From: Lentisphaeria bacterium | Lineage (GTDB): Bacteria > Verrucomicrobiota > Lentisphaeria > Oligosphaerales > Oligosphaeraceae | Assembly (NCBI GenBank): GCA_016302725.1 | Contig: JAEDNB010000030.1 | Span: forward strand, 1 to 15,000 | Direction: 5' to 3' | DNA length: 15,000 nucleotides | Part shown: piece after piece, positions 1 through 5,701 of the stretch | Numbering within the stretch: the stretch's first letter is position 1 | How the letters are laid out: each line of letters opens with the position of its first letter | Notes under the pieces: generated by a model | Database searches by the model: none | What the model saw: only the letters and a program-made list of their open reading frames with translations | What the model was told of the DNA's origin: nothing | Made by a program: the position numbers and the translations under genes

Positions 1-1187
1 TTGCCCCGGGGATTGGTGTTCTTGTAGTGGTATCCCTTCTTGTCCACCAGGAAGAAGGTATTCCGGGCGGTCTTGGCGGCGGAGGTGTCCAGGCAGAACC
101 AGGCCTCGAAGGCCATGGCGCCCTGGGGGATGAAATCCGGCTGGGAGTAGACGGTCAGTCCATAGGGGGTGGCGGAATCCGAATCCCCGGGGCAGACCTC
201 CAGGGCATAGTGCCCCGGGGCATATTCCTGGACGACGGCCATGGGGGAGAGGCGTGCCTTCCAGCCATGGCCGCTGGCGTCGTCTCCCGGCCTCTCCCCG
301 TGGGAGAAGTCCCATTTTCCCAGGAGGGTTGCGCCCTGCTCCTCCCCGGGTTCCGGGAGGGTATCGTAGGCGGGGAAGTCGTTTCGGGGCTGGGCGGCGG
401 GTGCGGGGGGCATTCCGCCGTAGCGCTTGGGGATGCCCTGGTAGAGGACCGCCTGGGCGAGCCTTCCCGTGAAGGGGTAGTGCCGGCTGATGGCCCGGTC
501 CCCCAGGCAGAAGCGGTAGTTGCCCTGGGCCACATCCCTGGCCTCCTCCTTCACCGTCTGGCGCATCTCCTTTTCATCCAGGAAGAGCGTCAGCTTGCCC
601 CGTCCGTCATAGACCAGGGCCGCCTTGTGCCATTCCCCCGCCTTCAGTTCCACGGCGGGAGTGGCGGCATACAGGGATTCCGTCCCGAAGCCCAGCCAGG
701 CCCGCAGTTCATATTTGCCGGGCGCCCTTCGCTGCAGGTAGAGATTGTAGCCCTGGTTTCCGTTGGGATTGGTGTTCTTGCTGAAGAACCCCTTCTTGTC
801 CACCAGGAAGAAGCACTCCGCCTTCATGGTGTCGGCGGCCTCCGCCAACTGGAAGGCGATTTCGAAGGAGAAGGCCCCCTGGGGCGTCAGGCGGGGATGG
901 GAGGCCACTTGCATGCCCATGGCCACATCCGGGGGATTCGCGCCCCGGTTGGGCACCAGGGCGGCGCCTCCGCCGGCCAATTCCTCCCGGGTGGCGCCTC
1001 CCAGGAGCTCCCCGTGGAAGCCGTTCCCGGAGTGGTCCGCCCCCGCCACCTCTCCTGTGAAGGGCCAGTAGCCCAGGCGCACCGCCCCCTCGTCAATGGG
1101 AGGCTTGGGCAAGGCGCCTCCCTGCCCAAAAAGGAAGGAAGAGAAGAGGCAAAGAGCCAAAAGTGGCAGAATCCTACGTGGCATCAT
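1..1187 (-). CDS. Secreted protein with tandem LamG-like domains (3' end beyond window)
   Basis: The open frame has no stop before the left edge; 395 codons are visible. It starts at the first of two adjacent ATG codons (1187), with GGGAG at 1196-1200 eight bases upstream. Residues 1-22 form a signal peptide: a basic MMPRR start, then a Leu/Phe-rich core. Two repeats follow, about residues 35-255 and 285 onward. Each opens with a tryptophan-containing strand (YWPFTG; GKWDFSHG) and an Asp-x-Ser-Gly-x-Gly element, as in LamG/concanavalin-like beta-sandwiches. Both contain the near-identical block FFLVDKKG...KNTNP at residues 126-141 and 378-393. Repeat 1 also has GEWHKAALVYDG and a strand reading LTLFLDE, typical of this fold. 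Such domains usually bind carbohydrate or mediate adhesion; the ligand cannot be told. No enzymatic domain is seen in the visible part. The protein is probably exported to the periplasm or surface. The fold call is confident, the role unknown. Confidence 0.82.
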   Translation of the reverse strand, partial: MMPRRILPLLALCLFSSFLFGQGGALPKPPIDEGAVRLGYWPFTGEVAGADHSGNGFHGELLGGATREELAGGGAALVPNRGANPPDVAMGMQVASHPRLTPQGAFSFEIAFQLAEAADTMKAECFFLVDKKGFFSKNTNPNGNQGYNLYLQRRAPGKYELRAWLGFGTESLYAATPAVELKAGEWHKAALVYDGRGKLTLFLDEKEMRQTVKEEARDVAQGNYRFCLGDRAISRHYPFTGRLAQAVLYQGIPKRYGGMPPAPAAQPRNDFPAYDTLPEPGEEQGATLLGKWDFSHGERPGDDASGHGWKARLSPMAVVQEYAPGHYALEVCPGDSDSATPYGLTVYSQPDFIPQGAMAFEAWFCLDTSAAKTARNTFFLVDKKGYHYKNTNPRG

Positions 1188-1227
1188 GGGGTGTTCTCCC
1201 GAAATTCTTCGTCTTGACTAAAAATTC

Positions 1228-1253
1228 CCTGGCTTTCCGCTTCCAGGCTTTCC
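1228..1253. repeat. 11-base direct repeat upstream of the LamG gene
   Basis: Two copies, CCTGGCTTTCC (1228-1238) and CCAGGCTTTCC (1243-1253), differ at one base and sit 15 bases apart, about 40-65 bases upstream of the LamG start. The position would suit a regulator site, but no clear -35/-10 pair was found beside it. Confidence 0.3.
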
Positions 1254-1255
1254 TC

Positions 1256-1298
1256 AAAAAAACGCGCCTTGTGTCCCCGCCGGGATTCGGCACGGGGA
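1256..1298 (-). terminator. Weak intrinsic-terminator candidate after the HEAT/beta-sandwich gene
   Basis: On the minus strand, 7 bases past the stop codon, TCCCCG pairs with CGGGGA (plus-strand 1293-1298 with 1274-1279). An inner CCG/CGG extends the stem past a 2-base bulge. A run of seven T (1256-1262) follows, but 11 bases separate it from the stem, so it is not a classic terminator. Confidence 0.35.
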
Positions 1299-1305
1299 TG
1301 GCGGC

Positions 1306-2310
1306 CTACTCCATCACCTGGAGGCGGACGGACTTGTAGATTCCTCCGGCGCCTCCCACATCCTGGACGCGGACGGTGATTTGATTGGGCTCGCCCCAGC
1401 GAATCAAGTCGGTCACATCCAGGGAGAAGGGGACATTCCAGCCCACGGGGCCGATGTCATGCTCCCCCACGTATTGTCCGTTGAGCCAGACCCAGGCGGA
1501 CTCGTCCACGCTGTCGAAGCGGAGTTCCGCCGCATGGCAGAGGGAGGGTTTTCCGGGGGCCTGGAAGGTCTTCCGGTACCAGGCGATGCCATCGTAGTCC
1601 ACCCCGCCGGCCTCCCAGGTCTTTCCGATGGGGATTTTCTTCCAGGCGGAGTCGTCGTAGCCGGGGAGGAAGGGTTTTTCCAGGGAATGGAGATTTCCCT
1701 TGGGATCGGTGCGGAAGGCCCATTCTTCCTCCGGCAGGGGATGGTCGGCGGCCACAACCACCTCGTGGTCCCAGTCCGGGCGATTCTTGAGCAGGGTCAC
1801 ATTCCGATGGAAGGGCCAGGTGGCCTTCACCAGGAGTTCCCGGATTTGCGCGTCGGGTTCCGTCTTGAGGAGCCGCTCCCCCGCCAGGCGCAAGGCCTCG
1901 GGGGGATTATCCCAGGCCAGCAGGGCCTGCACCGCCAGGCGGCGCACAAGCAAATCCCGGCTTTCCAGGCTTTCCAGGAGCACTTCCTCGCCCAGGTTTC
2001 CCTGCCGGGCATTCCAGAGCGCCAGGAAGGCCCGTTCCCGCAGGGAAGGCGGATTCTTTTCCCCGAAGGCCAATTCCCGCAGCAGGGGCACCGCCTCCTC
2101 CCCCCGCTGGGCAAGCAGCCGCAGGATCGTGCCCTGCATCACCGCGTCGTCCTCCGTCTCCAGGGCCTTGCCCAACTCCTGGACGCTCTTGCCGCCCCCT
2201 TCCGCCTCCATCAGAAGCCTCTGGCGGCGGGCGGCGGGGGATGGGGAGGCACCTTCCCCGCCCCAGGCCAGAAATCCCGCCATCAACAACAGAAAAACCG
2301 TCTTTCCCAT
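1306..2310 (-). CDS. Exported HEAT-repeat protein with GH2-like sugar-binding beta-sandwich
   Basis: 334 residues. The ATG at 2310 is preceded by GGAGGAG (2322-2328), 11 bases upstream. Residues 1-21 are a signal peptide (MGKTVFLLLMAGFLAW, small residues at GEGA). Residues about 40-165 are alpha-helical repeats of HEAT type, with regular Leu/Ala spacing (ILRLLAQRGEEAVPLLREL; LLVRRLAVQALLAW). Residues about 195-334 resemble the N-terminal sugar-binding domain of glycoside hydrolase family 2: the order PGYDDSAWKKIPIG, GIAWYRKTF, VWLNGQYVGEH, FSLDVTDLI, and ITVRVQD is characteristic. The catalytic TIM barrel of GH2 enzymes is absent and the frame ends cleanly, so this is a binding or scaffold protein rather than a hydrolase. 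It lies 118 bases upstream of the LamG gene on the same strand, and both are exported carbohydrate-type proteins. The substrate is unknown. Confidence 0.85.
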   Translation of the reverse strand: MGKTVFLLLMAGFLAWGGEGASPSPAARRQRLLMEAEGGGKSVQELGKALETEDDAVMQGTILRLLAQRGEEAVPLLRELAFGEKNPPSLRERAFLALWNARQGNLGEEVLLESLESRDLLVRRLAVQALLAWDNPPEALRLAGERLLKTEPDAQIRELLVKATWPFHRNVTLLKNRPDWDHEVVVAADHPLPEEEWAFRTDPKGNLHSLEKPFLPGYDDSAWKKIPIGKTWEAGGVDYDGIAWYRKTFQAPGKPSLCHAAELRFDSVDESAWVWLNGQYVGEHDIGPVGWNVPFSLDVTDLIRWGEPNQITVRVQDVGGAGGIYKSVRLQVME

Positions 2311-2400
2311 AGATGGACTCGCTCCTCCGCAACGGCCGCCCCGCTCCTGGAAGTGGCGCGGCCAAGTTCCTCGCTCCCCTTATCAGCGCCTTCCCGGAAG

Positions 2401-2421
2401 GGAGGGGGGGAAGGCCCCTCC
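2401..2421. other. GC-rich hairpin between acyl-CoA dehydrogenase and HEAT gene
   Basis: GGAGGGG (2401-2407) and CCCCTCC (2415-2421) form a perfect 7-base stem with a 7-base loop, 24 bases past the acyl-CoA dehydrogenase stop. No T-run follows on either strand. It could slow transcription or protect the transcript end, but a classic terminator is not supported. Nothing else is recognisable in the 134-base gap. Confidence 0.35.
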
Positions 2422-2444
2422 GGAAAGAGAGTTGGACAACGCCC

Positions 2445-4154
2445 CTACAGTTCCAGCACGGCGGGGTCGGGCAGACGCTCTCCCTGGACCGTCAGCCAGT
2501 GCATCTGGAACTCCGGCAGGGCCTCCCGCAGGAACTCCCGTGCCAGGGCCAGGCGCCCGGGGTCGGCCAGGGTCTCCTCCAACAGGAGCAGGCCCACGAA
2601 GAGAAGGGTCTCCATCCGCACCACGGAATAGGCCATCTGGTCGAAGAAGCGGCTGTCGCCGTGATGAGCGTCCACGATGGCGATGGCCTGGTCCACCAGG
2701 GGGCGCAACTCCGCCACCTGCGCCTGCAGCCGGGCGGCCTCCCCCTGGAGGGGAAGGGCGCAGAGTTCATCCATCCGCCCCTTGAGGGTGCGCTTCTTCA
2801 CCCCGGCAATGGCGGCCACAATCTGCAGTTGGGTCGTCCCTTCGTAGATGTTGGTGATGCGGGCATCCCGATAGTATCGCTCCGCCAGATGGTCCCGCAT
2901 GTATCCCTTGCCGCCGTGGACCTGGATGCCGTCGTAGGCGACCCGGTTGGCCATTTCGGTATTGAAGGCCTTGGCCATGGGCGTGAGGGCATCCGCCAGG
3001 CGCCCATATTCCTTCGCCTGGGCGCGCTCCTCGTCGGAGGCCAGCCCCTTCCGCGCCCGCTCCTCCAGGGCATCCCGCAAATCCACGGCCTTGCTGGTTT
3101 CGTAGAGGAGGCTCCGCCCCGCCAGGACGGCGGTGCGCATCCGCACCAGCATGGCATTCACCGCCCCAATCTGGTCGATGGACTTGCCGAACTGGCGGCG
3201 GCGGGCGGCATACTCCCGGGCGCAGCGGTAGGCGGCCTCCCCGATGCCCACCGCCTGGGAGGCGATGGCCAGCCGGGCGCCATTCATCAGGCTCATGACG
3301 TAGCGGATCAGCCCCAGGCGCCTGCTCCCCACCAGTTCGGCGGGGACGTGGTCGAAGGTCAGTTCGCAGGTGGGGGAGCCATGCAGGCCCAGCTTATCCT
3401 CGATGCCGCTGATTTTCAACTGGGGGCACGCCTCCACCAGGAACATGGAGAGGCCGCGCCCGTCGGCGGTGCCGGGTTCGCTCCGGGCCAGCACAAGCAG
3501 GGCCTTCGCCCGTCCGTTGGTGATGAAGCGCTTCTTCCCGTCCAGATACCACCGTCCCGTCTCCGGGTCCTGGGTGGCGCGGGTCTGGACGCTTTGCAGG
3601 TCGCTTCCCGCCTCGGGCTCGGTCAAGGCCATGGCGCCATCCACCTCCCCGGTGGCAAAGCGGGGCAGCATCCGCTCCTTCTGCTCTTCGCTACCGAAGC
3701 GATGGAGGGTCTCGGCGATGGACTGGAGGCCGAAGAGATTCTGGAGGGAGGCGTCCGCCCGGGAGACCATTTCGGTCATCATGGTGTAGATGGTGGTAGG
3801 GAGATTGAGCCCCTGGTAGCGTCGGGGGAGGGTCACGCCGTCCAGGTGGTGTTCCCGGATGGCGGCCAGGTTTTCCTGGGTTCCGTGGGGATAGTCCACC
3901 TTTCCGCCCGCCAGATGGACATTGTCCCGGTCCACCTGGGTCGCCCTGGGGGCGAAGACCTCGCCGGAGAGTCCACCGACCTCCTCCAGGCGGCGGCGTG
4001 CCTCTTCCTGGGCCTCCTCCAGGGAGGCCGGGGCGCCGGGGAATTCCTTTCCCTGGGTGAAATCGTCTTCCCGGAGGGCATAGACCCGCGAGAGGTCCGT
4101 GTGGGCGAGGTGAAACTGCAAGTCCTTGTTGTCCAGGAAGAAATTTTCGCTCAT
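2445..4154 (-). CDS. Acyl-CoA dehydrogenase
   Basis: 569 residues. A flavoenzyme of the acyl-CoA dehydrogenase family: it introduces an alpha-beta double bond into an acyl-CoA thioester and passes electrons to electron-transfer flavoprotein in the cytoplasm. Visible signatures are AMALTEPEAGSDL (175-187), DGKKRFITNG (205-214, flavin/substrate region), RRQFGKSI (319-326), QVHGGKGYM (411-419) and NIYEGTTQLQ (435-444). The last carries Glu438, aligned with the catalytic base of medium-chain dehydrogenases. The first ~65 residues (DNKDLQFHL...) and the tail after ~455 match the longer, ~570-600-residue subfamily with an extra C-terminal helical domain. The start at 4154 fits the family N-terminus; the frame could extend to a GTG at 4331, but those 59 residues are Pro-rich and unlike the family. 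No Shine-Dalgarno precedes 4154: the leader is a run of C and T. No ETF or thiolase gene is adjacent, so the acyl substrate cannot be assigned. Confidence 0.93.
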   Translation of the reverse strand: MSENFFLDNKDLQFHLAHTDLSRVYALREDDFTQGKEFPGAPASLEEAQEEARRRLEEVGGLSGEVFAPRATQVDRDNVHLAGGKVDYPHGTQENLAAIREHHLDGVTLPRRYQGLNLPTTIYTMMTEMVSRADASLQNLFGLQSIAETLHRFGSEEQKERMLPRFATGEVDGAMALTEPEAGSDLQSVQTRATQDPETGRWYLDGKKRFITNGRAKALLVLARSEPGTADGRGLSMFLVEACPQLKISGIEDKLGLHGSPTCELTFDHVPAELVGSRRLGLIRYVMSLMNGARLAIASQAVGIGEAAYRCAREYAARRRQFGKSIDQIGAVNAMLVRMRTAVLAGRSLLYETSKAVDLRDALEERARKGLASDEERAQAKEYGRLADALTPMAKAFNTEMANRVAYDGIQVHGGKGYMRDHLAERYYRDARITNIYEGTTQLQIVAAIAGVKKRTLKGRMDELCALPLQGEAARLQAQVAELRPLVDQAIAIVDAHHGDSRFFDQMAYSVVRMETLLFVGLLLLEETLADPGRLALAREFLREALPEFQMHWLTVQGERLPDPAVLEL

Positions 4155-4392
4155 GGGGGAGGTGGGGAAGGGAGGGGTGTGCCAGGGGTGCGGAAAAAGG
4201 GGGCTGCGGCGCGGGGCCGTCTCCAGAAGGGGGACGCAGGGCATCCGGGGGGGATTCGCCCTCTTTCTGGGGAGGGAGATAATGTAACCCGTTGCCCCTT
4301 CCCCTGCCTGAATCCTCCCTGCCGACTTCACGGCGCGTCCCCGCAGGGGGTGGAGGGGAAGCGGCCTCTTCCGGGAGTGCGCTGGACAGGTC

Positions 4393-4408
4393 GGCGCACT
4401 TTTGCGCC
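4393..4408. repeat. 16-base palindrome, possible activator site
   Basis: GGCGCA-CTTT-TGCGCC is a perfect inverted repeat with 6-base arms. It is centred about 60 bases upstream of the -24 element of the putative hsp20 promoter, a plausible place for an activator to bind. A role is inferred only from symmetry and position. Confidence 0.35.
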
Positions 4409-4460
4409 ACTTTGCCCCGGCCGGGGTGCGTCATCCCCGCCCCTTTCCCTGCCATGGGTT

Positions 4461-4477
4461 TTGGCATGGTGAATGCT
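4461..4477 (+). promoter_or_regulatory. Sigma-54-type (-24/-12) promoter candidate for the hsp20 pair
   Basis: TTGGCATG, four bases, then ATGCT matches the sigma-54 consensus (TTGGCAYG-N4-TTGCW) at all but one conserved base. The invariant GG (4463-4464) and GC (4475-4476) are exactly 10 bases apart. The same stretch also carries an inverted repeat, TTGGCAT (4461-4467) and ATGCCAA (4480-4486), so a repressor site is an alternative reading. No good sigma-70 -10 lies at the right distance. Transcription would start near 4488, giving a leader of about 118 bases. No rpoN or enhancer-binding protein gene is in the window. Confidence 0.45.
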
Positions 4478-4554
4478 GTATGCCAACCGTGATTCCCAGC
4501 AAATGGGGGTGCCCCGGCGGCGGCGGATTTGCCGGCAGTCCGGTGGACTCCCCC

Positions 4555-4595
4555 CTTCCTCGGAGCCCAGAAAACGCAAACCCAAAACCAGGAGG
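4555..4595 (+). promoter_or_regulatory. Possible Shine-Dalgarno-sequestering hairpin of hsp20 gene 1
   Basis: CTTCCT (4555-4560) can pair with the whole AGGAGG (4590-4595) ribosome binding site of the first hsp20 gene through five Watson-Crick pairs and one G-U, around a 29-base A-rich loop. A six-pair helix with so large a loop is weak and can arise by chance in this composition, so it is only suggestive of temperature-sensitive control. Confidence 0.25.
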
Positions 4596-4605
4596 ATACA
4601 GAACT

Positions 4606-5013
4606 ATGAATGAGATTTTCCGGCACTTTCTGAATGAGAACGACAGCAAGCTGCTCAACGACCTGACCTCGCAGTTGGTCGGCTTCCCCGTGATGCCCCT
4701 CTACTCCCGCCCCCGGGAGGCCGCCTGCCAGTGCGGTTTCCGCAAAGGGAAGGACGGCAGTTTCTTCCTTCACCTGGAAGTCCCCGGCCTGAAGGCGGAA
4801 AACCTGGATGTGGAGTTCCGGAACGGCGGCATCCAGGTCAAGGGACGCACCCCCGAGGATCCCGAAGGCTTCCAGTATGCGGTGGACCGCTTCTTCCCCC
4901 TTCCGGAAGAGGCGGACGCCACAGGGGTGCAAGCCGCCCTGAACGACGGGGTCCTGACCCTGCGGGCGCCGGTGAAGCCCGGCGTCGTGGCCCACAAGAT
5001 TGCCATCGGCTAA
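4606..5013 (+). CDS. Small heat-shock protein, Hsp20/alpha-crystallin family (first copy)
   Basis: 135 residues, an ATP-independent holdase chaperone that binds unfolding cytoplasmic proteins. The ATG at 4606 follows AGGAGG (4590-4595) by 10 bases; the open frame extends upstream, but the extension is low-complexity and has no such site. The alpha-crystallin domain covers about residues 45-130: FRKGKDGSFFLHLEVPGLKAENLDVEF, then VKGR, FFPLPEEAD, and the hallmark A-x-L-N-D-GVL-T strand. The chain ends KIAIG, which supplies the C-terminal I-x-I motif used in oligomer assembly. The N-terminal arm is short and has the hydrophobic patch LVGFPVMPLY. The segment between VKG and FFPLPEE is short, so the beta-6 swap loop of typical bacterial members looks reduced. 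It is followed 80 bases later by a paralogue sharing a nearly identical ~35-base block (AENLDVEF-NGGI), which suggests tandem duplication. Confidence 0.95.
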   Translation: MNEIFRHFLNENDSKLLNDLTSQLVGFPVMPLYSRPREAACQCGFRKGKDGSFFLHLEVPGLKAENLDVEFRNGGIQVKGRTPEDPEGFQYAVDRFFPLPEEADATGVQAALNDGVLTLRAPVKPGVVAHKIAIG

Positions 5014-5020
5014 TGAATCC

Positions 5021-5045
5021 CGCCGGACTCTTCCGGATTCCGGCG
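5021..5045 (+). other. Alternative hairpins between the hsp20 genes
   Basis: CGCCGGA (5021-5027) can pair with TCCGGCG (5039-5045) around an 11-base loop, or CCGGA (5023-5027) with the nearer TCCGG (5032-5036) around CTCT. The two folds exclude each other. No T-run follows directly, so this is not a terminator; it may tune read-through or mRNA stability just upstream of the thermometer-like element. Confidence 0.4.
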
Positions 5046-5051
5046 TTCCCC

Positions 5052-5087
5052 ATGTTTTTTTCGGGTCCCCAAGACCCAAGGAGGTAT
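5052..5087 (+). promoter_or_regulatory. Putative fourU-type RNA thermometer controlling hsp20 gene 2
   Basis: A cap hairpin GGGUC (5063-5067), loop CCCAA, GACCC (5073-5077) is followed at once by the ribosome binding site AAGGAGGU (5078-5085). Directly upstream, separated only by bulged C5062, is a run of seven U (5055-5061). These pair with AAGGAGG as three U-A and four U-G pairs, and AUG (5052-5054) extends the helix onto UAU (5085-5087). The predicted helix has 15 pairs and one bulge: strong at the top, weak exactly over the ribosome binding site, ending 6 bases before the start codon. This is the design of fourU thermometers, first described for the Salmonella small heat-shock gene agsA. 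It is inferred from base pairing only. Confidence 0.6.
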
Positions 5088-5093
5088 ACACAT

Positions 5094-5534
5094 ATGACGG
5101 AAATCAAAGTGAACAACGAGCCACAGAAGGCACACAACGGCAACAATATGCCGTGGCGGCAGGAATTCGATCCCTTCGCCGACCTCTTTGGCTTCCCCGT
5201 GATTCCCATCCCCGCCAGGCGGGGCGCCAAGCCCGCAAGGGCCATGGAGGGATTCCGCAGGGCCAAGGATGGTTCCTACATCCTCCATGCGGAGGTCACG
5301 GGCATGAAGGCCGAAAACCTGGATGTGGAGTTCCAGAACGGAGGCATCTCCGTGAAGGGCAAGACATCCGGGGAGGAGGATGGCGAGTCCTACTCCAACC
5401 AGGTTGAGTATTTCTTCACCCTGCCCGAGGAGGCCGACCCTGAGCAAATCCAGGCGAAGCTGGAGGATGGCGTCCTGACCTTCAAGGTGCCGGTGAAGGC
5501 CGGCAATGCCCCCAGGAAGATTGCCATCGGCTAA
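5094..5534 (+). CDS. Small heat-shock protein, Hsp20/alpha-crystallin family (second copy)
   Basis: 146 residues. The ATG at 5094 follows a perfect AAGGAGGT (5078-5085) by 8 bases; the open frame upstream overlaps the first hsp20 gene and is not used. The alpha-crystallin domain spans about residues 50-140: FRRAKDGSYILHAEVTGMKAENLDVEFQNGGI, VKGK, YFFTLPEEAD, and AKLEDGVLTF. The protein ends RKIAIG, carrying the I-x-I assembly motif. A polar N-terminal arm (Asn/Gln-rich, residues 5-20) and the patch LFGFPVIPIP precede the domain. Like its neighbour it has a short segment between VKG and the FF-x-LPEE strand. The two proteins probably form mixed or parallel holdase oligomers. Transcription with the first gene is likely, and the leader structure suggests separate heat-dependent control of translation. 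A strong terminator lies about 100 bases downstream. Confidence 0.95.
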   Translation: MTEIKVNNEPQKAHNGNNMPWRQEFDPFADLFGFPVIPIPARRGAKPARAMEGFRRAKDGSYILHAEVTGMKAENLDVEFQNGGISVKGKTSGEEDGESYSNQVEYFFTLPEEADPEQIQAKLEDGVLTFKVPVKAGNAPRKIAIG

Positions 5535-5544
5535 TATTCCTCCA

Positions 5545-5565
5545 GGCCATCCCCCAAGGATGGCC
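5545..5565 (+). other. Stable hairpin downstream of hsp20 gene 2
   Basis: GGCCATCC (5545-5552), loop CCCAA (5553-5557), GGATGGCC (5558-5565): a perfect 8-base stem 10 bases after the stop codon. No T-run follows, so it is more likely a 3'-end stabiliser or pause than a terminator. The loop equals that of the hairpin upstream of the gene. Confidence 0.5.
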
Positions 5566-5574
5566 CAGTCAACC

Positions 5575-5605
5575 AGGGAAGGCTCCCCCCAAGGAGGCCT
5601 TCCCT
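5575..5605 (+). other. Second stable hairpin downstream of hsp20 gene 2
   Basis: AGGGAAGGC (5575-5583) pairs perfectly with GCCTTCCCT (5597-5605). Beyond one bulged G (5596), TCC/GGA lengthens the stem to 12 pairs around the loop CCCCAA. No T-run follows. It lies between the 5545-5565 hairpin and the true terminator. Confidence 0.5.
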
Positions 5606-5632
5606 CCCCTGCGGGGGGTTCCCTGCGCTGTC

Positions 5633-5662
5633 AAAGGCGGGGGAGCCCCCCGTTTTCTTTTT
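5633..5662 (+). terminator. Intrinsic terminator of the hsp20 pair
   Basis: CGGGGG (5638-5643), loop AGC, CCCCCG (5647-5652), then TTTTCTTTTT (5653-5662). Upstream AAGG (5634-5637) can pair with the first four T, with G-U wobbles, on the plus-strand transcript. On the minus strand those wobbles become mismatches and only TTT follows the stem, so the element is directed mainly at the hsp20 transcript. It also separates hsp20 from the converging PBP1C gene. Confidence 0.85.
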
Positions 5663-5701
5663 GCCGCCCCATTCCCCGTGGAAATCATCCATGGAGCGGG
5701 A

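Larger units (their letters stand above)
4155..4605. other. 451-base divergent intergenic region
   Basis: This gap separates the leftward acyl-CoA dehydrogenase from the rightward hsp20 pair and holds no convincing gene. Its left third, read as the acyl-CoA dehydrogenase leader, is pyrimidine-rich. One AT-rich patch near 4275-4285 (TTACATTAT on the minus strand) could be a -10 region, but no -35 was found. The right half has the palindrome at 4393-4408, the sigma-54-like site at 4461-4477, and a ~118-base hsp20 leader with small hairpins, among them AGTCC/GGACT at 4537-4549. Confidence 0.7.

Noticed and set aside
27..1217. 396-codon plus-strand open frame
   Set aside because: It is the complement of the LamG gene, which has a signal peptide, a ribosome binding site and recognisable repeats.
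4154..4331. N-terminal extension of the acyl-CoA dehydrogenase to a GTG
   Set aside because: The 59 extra residues are Pro/Arg-rich and unlike the family, whose N-terminus matches the Met at 4154.
2313..4472. 719-codon open frame on the plus strand
   Set aside because: It is antisense to the acyl-CoA dehydrogenase and part of the HEAT gene. The product is Gly/His/Pro-rich with no recognisable domain; long antisense frames are expected at this GC content.
5055..5077. T-run next to the GGGTC/GACCC hairpin taken as a terminator
   Set aside because: On the plus strand the T-run precedes the stem, and on the minus strand it reads as A. It cannot terminate in either direction.
3691..5091. 466-codon minus-strand open frame spanning the acyl-CoA dehydrogenase start and the first hsp20 gene
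   Set aside because: It is out of frame with the acyl-CoA dehydrogenase and antisense to hsp20. The product is compositionally odd and lacks domains.
5078..5096. Leader of hsp20 gene 2 looks like the ribosome binding region of common expression vectors
   Set aside because: The resemblance is limited to a consensus Shine-Dalgarno and CATATG. The bases differ, and both flanks are continuous with native paralogous genes.
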